Assembly (NCBI RefSeq): GCF_000389965.1 | Contig: NC_021191.1 | Span: forward strand, 1,489,501-1,553,500 | Reading direction: 5' to 3' | Origin: Actinoplanes sp. N902-109 | GTDB taxonomy: Bacteria > Actinomycetota > Actinomycetes > Mycobacteriales > Micromonosporaceae | DNA: 64,000 bases | Shown here: positions 60,308-64,000 of the stretch, piece by piece | Position numbering within the stretch: position 1 is the stretch's first letter | How the letters are laid out: every line of letters starts with the position of its first letter | Position numbers and translations under genes: made by a program | The notes under the pieces: model-generated | The model's database searches: none | Told to the model about the DNA's origin: nothing | What the model saw: the letters and a program-made list of their open reading frames with translations, nothing else

Positions 60308-60547
60308 GAGGCAATCGAGGCGCTCCGCGCCGCGGGCAACGCTCTGGGGGACATCGACGTCTCCGGGTGGGACGAATCCGCTCTCACCCATCACCTCACC
60401 GACCTCTCCATCGCTCTGTGCGAGCTCGACTCGCAGCTCTCCCGGGTCGCCGACGCGGTCCGGGCCCGGGGCTTCCGCATCGAGGAACCCGCCGAGCCCA
60501 CGATCATCACCGGTCCGGTGTCCATCACGGTTGCCATCGCGGCCTGA
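60296..60547 (+). CDS. Small hypothetical protein under a LexA box
   Basis: This encodes 83 residues. The ATG lies inside a perfect SOS box, so it is expected to be leaderless and damage-inducible. The helical region AIEALRAAGNALGDIDVSGW through LTDLSIALCELDSQLSRVADAVRARGF is followed by a short beta tail ending ITVAIAA. The layout recalls the N-terminal part of DUF222/HNH-type proteins that often carry a LexA box over the start, but no HNH domain follows, so it could be a shortened member or an unrelated gene. Function unknown. Confidence 0.75.
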   Translation: MRSNEAIEALRAAGNALGDIDVSGWDESALTHHLTDLSIALCELDSQLSRVADAVRARGFRIEEPAEPTIITGPVSITVAIAA

Positions 60548-61051
60548 CTTTTCCCCAGCCCGACCGGCGGTGCGAACCTGCGGGAGCAGGAGCCGGTGCG
60601 GCAGGTAAATGCTCGAAACAGTGCGGATGACTTTGGTTGAACGGATGGCTGGATCAAGCGGGTGATCCAGCTGCGGCAGCATGGCTGCCCGCCCCGGCGT
60701 GTGCGGAAGCCGATGGCGGGACAGGTGTTCGGCTGGTGCTTGTCAGGGGGCGGTTTGAGCCGCCATCGGGCCGGGTGCGGTGCGGTGGCTGTGCCGGCTC
60801 GCGTGTTGAACGGAGGTCGCTGTGCCGGCCCCGCGCCGGTCAGTGGCCCGGTGGTATGGCTGCGGCGTTCCATCCTTCCGCCGCGGTCCTTCCGCCGTCG
60901 TGCCACCCGCCCGGCGCGATCCGTTCGCACGCGGCCGGTGCCAGGTCAGTTGGCCTTCGCTGACCTCGGCTGACCTCGGCGGAAGGGACAGGAGGAGCGG
61001 GGATGACGGGTCGGCAAGAGCCGCGAAAATGTCGTAGGGGACTGCGAGGAT
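60548..61051. other. Non-coding region upstream of the DNA ligase gene
   Basis: 504 bp with no supported gene. A perfect 8-bp stem CTGGATCA / TGATCCAG with 6-nt loop lies at 60649-60670, and a direct repeat GCTGACCTCG appears twice near 60958-60978. No promoter hexamers stand out. Confidence 0.5.
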
Positions 61052-62752
61052 GTGCTCGTGCGGTTCCTTGATCTGGCAGCTACGTCGGCTTCGGTTGCTG
61101 CGGTTTCCGGGCGCAAGGCCAAGATCGATCTGTTGGCCGGGGCGCTCCGGCGGCTCGCTCCGGACGAGATCGCCGCGGGGTCTGCCTACCTCGCCGGCGA
61201 GCTGCGACAACGGCAGACCGGTGTGGGTTACGCCGGGCTTCGGGATCTTCCTGCGCCCACTGCTGAGCCGATGCTCTCGGTGAAAGAGGTGGACGCCCGG
61301 ATCGCCGAGATCTCCGTCGTCGCCGGGGCCGGGTCGCAGGCTCGCCGGCGGGAGCTGGTCGGGGCGCTGTTCGCCCGGGCCACCGTCGACGAGCAGCGGT
61401 TGCTTGTGGGGCTGTTCGGCGGGGAGCTTCGCCAGGGTGCGCAGGCCGGGCTGCTGGCCGATGCGATTGCCCGGGCTGCTGAGGTGCCGCCGGCTGCCGT
61501 ACGCCGGGCGCTGCTGCTGTCCGGTGACCTCAAGCAGGTGGCGGTGGCCGCACTCGGGGGCGGGGCGCCGGCGCTGGCGGAGTTTCGGTTGCGGGTGGGC
61601 ACGCCGCTGACCCCGATGCTGGCCGCCAGTGCGCCCGACGTTGCGGCTGCGCTGCTCAGCACGGGTTCGCCCGCCGTGGCGGATGTGAAGCTCGACGGGA
61701 TCCGCATCCAGGTGCACCGGTCGGGGGACGAGATCGCCGTCTTCACCCGCAGCCTCGACGACATCACGTCACGGCTGCCGGGTGTGGTCGCCGCCGTCCG
61801 GGCGTTGCCGGTGCGGGAGGTCGTGCTCGACGGCGAGGCGATGGCGATGGATGCCGCTGGGAGACCGCGGCCCTTCCAGGAGATCTCGAGCCGGGCGGCG
61901 ACCCGGGCCGGCTCACGACGACGCAGGACCAGCGCCACCCCGGACGAAGGCGGCTCGGACTCCCCAGCCGTGGGCAACGTGGGGATGGGTGGCGCGGCCG
62001 CGGGCGATGTGGGCATGGGCGGCGGGGGCACGGGTGGCGCCGGTGGGGGTGACGCGGGTCTTGGTGTTGGTGCGGGGGATGAGCTGCGGCCGTACTTCTT
62101 CGATCTTCTTCATCGTGATGGCACGCATCTGCTCGACGAACCCGGGCGCGTCCGGTGGGCGGCGCTGGCTGATGCGTTGCCCGCCGACCTGATCGTGGGG
62201 CGGCGGACGGTGGAGACCGCGGAGCAGGCAGCCGAGGCATTCGCTGCCGCTGTGGCCGCCGGGCAGGAGGGGCTGGTCATCAAGGCGCCCGAGGCACCGT
62301 ACGACGTGGGGCGGCGCGGTTCCGCGTGGGTCAAGGTCAAGCCGCGGCACACCCTCGACCTCGTTGTGCTGGCTGTGGAGTGGGGGCACGGGCGGCGCCG
62401 GGGGTGGCTCTCCAATCTGCACCTGGGCGCGCGTGACCCTCGTACCGGGGAGTTCGTGATGCTGGGGAAGACGTTCAAAGGTCTCACCGACGAGCTGCTG
62501 CGATGGCAGACCGAGCGGTTCCGGTCGCTGGCCGTCGACGACAACGGCTGGGTCGTCACCGTACGGCCGGAGCAGGTCGTCGAGATCGCTTTCGACGGGG
62601 TGCAGACCTCGCCGCGGTATCCGGGCGGGGTGGCGCTGCGGTTCGCCCGCGTCCTGCGGTATCGCGACGACAAGCGCGCGGAGGAGGCCGACACCATCGA
62701 CATGGTCAAGGCAATCGGTGCGCCCATGACGTCCGAGGCGCCTGTGGAGTGA
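61052..62752 (+). CDS. ATP-dependent DNA ligase, LigB/archaeal type, with Gly-rich insertion
   Basis: This encodes 566 residues from GTG 61052. The N-terminal helical DNA-binding domain (1-190) is followed by the nucleotidyltransferase domain: adenylated K213 in motif I KLDGIR, EVVLDGEAMAMD (motif III), EGLVIKAP (motif IV) and WVKVKP (motif V), then the OB domain (LNHLGAR-like LHLGARDPRTGEFVMLGKTFKG). It joins nicks with ATP and resembles mycobacterial LigB. Between motifs III and IV residues about 285-343 are a low-complexity insertion (NVGMGG, GDVGMGGGGTGGAGGG) not expected in a folded core. It may be a looped-out linker. It is not beside ku or ligD. Confidence 0.92.
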   Translation: MLVRFLDLAATSASVAAVSGRKAKIDLLAGALRRLAPDEIAAGSAYLAGELRQRQTGVGYAGLRDLPAPTAEPMLSVKEVDARIAEISVVAGAGSQARRRELVGALFARATVDEQRLLVGLFGGELRQGAQAGLLADAIARAAEVPPAAVRRALLLSGDLKQVAVAALGGGAPALAEFRLRVGTPLTPMLAASAPDVAAALLSTGSPAVADVKLDGIRIQVHRSGDEIAVFTRSLDDITSRLPGVVAAVRALPVREVVLDGEAMAMDAAGRPRPFQEISSRAATRAGSRRRRTSATPDEGGSDSPAVGNVGMGGAAAGDVGMGGGGTGGAGGGDAGLGVGAGDELRPYFFDLLHRDGTHLLDEPGRVRWAALADALPADLIVGRRTVETAEQAAEAFAAAVAAGQEGLVIKAPEAPYDVGRRGSAWVKVKPRHTLDLVVLAVEWGHGRRRGWLSNLHLGARDPRTGEFVMLGKTFKGLTDELLRWQTERFRSLAVDDNGWVVTVRPEQVVEIAFDGVQTSPRYPGGVALRFARVLRYRDDKRAEEADTIDMVKAIGAPMTSEAPVE

Positions 62753-62781
62753 GGGCGGGAGGCGGCTGGTCGGTGCGGTGG

Positions 62782-63489
62782 CTACAGGGCTGCGAGTGAG
62801 CGCACGTAGTTGACCTGCTGGTTGATGGCGGTCACGTGGGCTTGGTCCGTGACGGGGATGCGGGAGACGTACTGGCGGGTGCCGTTCGTGACGGTGACCT
62901 GGACCGTGCCACGCGGGACGGTGACCTTGACGAGGAGGAAGAGGAGGCTGAACACGGTCAGCACGCAGAAACCGAAGATGGACGCGAGGATGGCCCAGGT
63001 CGGGATCTTCGTCTCGTGGTGCCAGTAGTCCTGGATCATCCAGGTCGAGCCGGCCAGCGGGATGTCGCCCGCAGGGGTGTGCACGACCGTCGACGTGACG
63101 CCCATGTCGCCGACCTGAAGGATGACCGGTCCCGGGTTCAGCGGCATCGCAGGCTGCGCTGACGTTGGTGGTGTGGGCTGCGCTGACGGCGGCATGGCGG
63201 GCTGTGGGTACGGCTGCGCTGACGACGGCATGGCGGGCTGCGGGTACGGCGGTGCTGATGGCGGCGTGGTGGGCTGCGCCGCGGGTGGGATGTACGGCTG
63301 GGCCGGCGGCTGCACTGCTGGCGGCAGGCCGGGCGGGAAGTCGGGGGAGCCGGGCGGCGGCCCAGCGGGTGACTGGCCGGCGGATGGCTGACTGGCGGAT
63401 GGCTGGCCTGCGGATGGCTGGCCTGCGGGTGAGTGCTGGATCGGGGTGCCCCATGGGTCGTCGGGCGGTGGGACTGGGGGGTACGTCAC
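62782..63489 (-). CDS. Pro/Gln-rich one-pass membrane protein
   Basis: This encodes 235 residues from GTG 63489. The N-terminal ~130 residues are a Pro-rich disordered domain with GQPSAGQPSASQPSAGQ and PYPQPAMP-type repeats. A small beta-like cytosolic domain (ILQVGDMGVTSTVVHTPAGDIPLAG) is followed by one strong membrane helix near the C-terminus (TWAILASIFGFCVLTVFSLLFLLV), then an outer tail with TVQVTVTNGTRQYVSRIPV. The family is common in actinobacteria and unannotated. Function unknown. Confidence 0.8.
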   Translation of the reverse strand: MTYPPVPPPDDPWGTPIQHSPAGQPSAGQPSASQPSAGQSPAGPPPGSPDFPPGLPPAVQPPAQPYIPPAAQPTTPPSAPPYPQPAMPSSAQPYPQPAMPPSAQPTPPTSAQPAMPLNPGPVILQVGDMGVTSTVVHTPAGDIPLAGSTWMIQDYWHHETKIPTWAILASIFGFCVLTVFSLLFLLVKVTVPRGTVQVTVTNGTRQYVSRIPVTDQAHVTAINQQVNYVRSLAAL

Positions 63490-63786
63490 CTCAGAAACCC
63501 TATCGGCGCCGGGAGGGGGTCGCACGCTTCGCGGGGCTCTCGGCGTCGTCGAGGTGCAGGGCGCGGGCGATGGCGTCCGGCACGCTGTACGCCCGACAGC
63601 GAGCCACTGCCACCGGCTGGATTCCCGAGTTGCCCGACGCCCGCATCGATGGACGGGACGTCGGACCGAAGCGTGCAATGACGTGATGCTCACGGCGAGA
63701 ATGTGAAGAACCCGCCGACGCCGGTATGGACGTGCACAGTGCTTCAGGTCGAGAGCTGCATCAGTGTGCGGGAGGCGTGATCGGGT
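63490..63786. other. Short intergenic region
   Basis: Between the Pro-rich membrane protein and the SURF1-like gene. A minus-strand frame encoding 48 residues (63500-63646, MRASGNSGIQPVAVARCRAY) ends 11 bp before the next start but lacks a ribosome binding site, so I did not call it. Confidence 0.4.
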
Positions 63787-64000
63787 TCAGTCGGGTTTGC
63801 GGGCTGTGGGGACGGCGGCCAGGCGGTCGTCGGCGGCTTGGACCCGGTCCACTCGTGGCTTCGCGGGGTGGTCGCCGTGGGCCTCCTTGCGGGCCTGCCA
63901 GCCGTACACGAACAGGGCCATCACGGCGAACAGCCACCACTGGATGGCGTAGCCGCCGTTCTGCCAGGAGTCCTCGTGGTCGATCGGGATGGCCGTGAAG
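63787..64000 (-). CDS. SURF1-family protein, C-terminal part only
   Basis: Only the last 70 residues are inside the window; the 5' part lies beyond the right edge. It reads WQNGGYAIQWWLFAVMALFVYGWQARKEAHGD, the typical last membrane helix of SURF1 proteins (the H-x-GYA-x-QW-F block), followed by a charged tail with a stop at 63787. SURF1 helps assemble the cytochrome c oxidase. Identification depends on this one motif. Confidence 0.8.
   Translation of the reverse strand, partial: FTAIPIDHEDSWQNGGYAIQWWLFAVMALFVYGWQARKEAHGDHPAKPRVDRVQAADDRLAAVPTARKPD

Noticed and set aside
60743..61717. Minus-strand frame of 324 codons over the ligase start
   Set aside because: It is antisense to the ligase N-terminal domain and lacks a start site or domain pattern.
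63500..63646. Minus-strand 48-residue frame before the Pro-rich membrane gene
   Set aside because: Spacing to the next start is attractive but there is no ribosome binding site and no recognisable sequence.

Overview
The window is 64 kb of very GC-rich actinobacterial chromosome, most likely from Actinoplanes or a close relative in the Micromonosporaceae. The evidence is the xylose isomerase, which reads almost like the well-known Actinoplanes missouriensis enzyme, a complete conservon (sensor kinase, roadblock protein, DUF742 protein, GTPase), a BTAD/SARP-type regulator, frequent GTG starts, and many Ala/Pro/Gly-rich low-complexity tails. Both ends cut genes: an unrecognised protein at the left and a SURF1-like protein at the right.

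Layout. 0-3 kb: unrecognised membrane-linked proteins, including two tandem genes that share a C-terminal motif. 3.4-8.5 kb: the conservon cvnABCD with an unusually long repeat-rich kinase tail. 8.5-16.3 kb: a BTAD regulator fused to membrane helices and a helix-hairpin-helix, a lipoprotein, a lactonase-type beta-propeller, a solute-binding/VWA protein, a GNAT enzyme, a PP2C-like phosphatase and a MarR regulator. 16.3-21.8 kb: xylose use (ROK repressor, xylA, xylB, MFS transporter) with a near-consensus promoter. 21.8-28.5 kb: a minus-strand run of alpha-glucosidase, small alarmone hydrolase-like protein and MHYT sensor, then a coupled nucleotidyltransferase/BON-like/metallophosphoesterase operon facing a thymidylate-kinase-like gene, and an SDR. 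29-31.4 kb: a group 2 sigma factor and an NlpC/P60 cell-wall hydrolase under a c-di-AMP (ydaO-type) riboswitch.

31.5-38 kb: small conserved actinobacterial proteins, a GAF-ANTAR regulator, a MarR-controlled DHA2 efflux pump and a methyltransferase. 38-43 kb: a NarL-type response regulator, a repeat-rich one-pass membrane protein, serA and an APH-like kinase. 43-45.2 kb: a gene-poor stretch with a possible gene remnant, an 8-bp tandem repeat and about ten degenerate ~33-bp repeats. 45.2-51.2 kb: a GT87 mannosyltransferase-like protein, a PadR/membrane-protein pair, an O-antigen-ligase-like protein, a GNAT, tRNA-Arg(TCT) and an alpha/beta hydrolase. 51.3-52.2 kb: an SSB with an atypical tail. 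53.2-56.2 kb: a translationally coupled cobD-cobQ-kinase operon behind about 1 kb of hairpin-rich non-coding DNA. 56.3-64 kb: M48 and M20 peptidases, an FAD monooxygenase, a small gene whose start codon lies inside a perfect LexA box, an ATP-dependent DNA ligase with a glycine-rich insertion, a proline-rich membrane protein and the partial SURF1 gene.

The strongest regulatory signals read directly from the sequence are the LexA box at 60288-60307, the ydaO-type riboswitch at 31198-31353 and the xyl promoter at 17471-17499. No prophage, transposase, integrase or CRISPR array was seen. All family calls are from reading the protein sequences; no database search was run.
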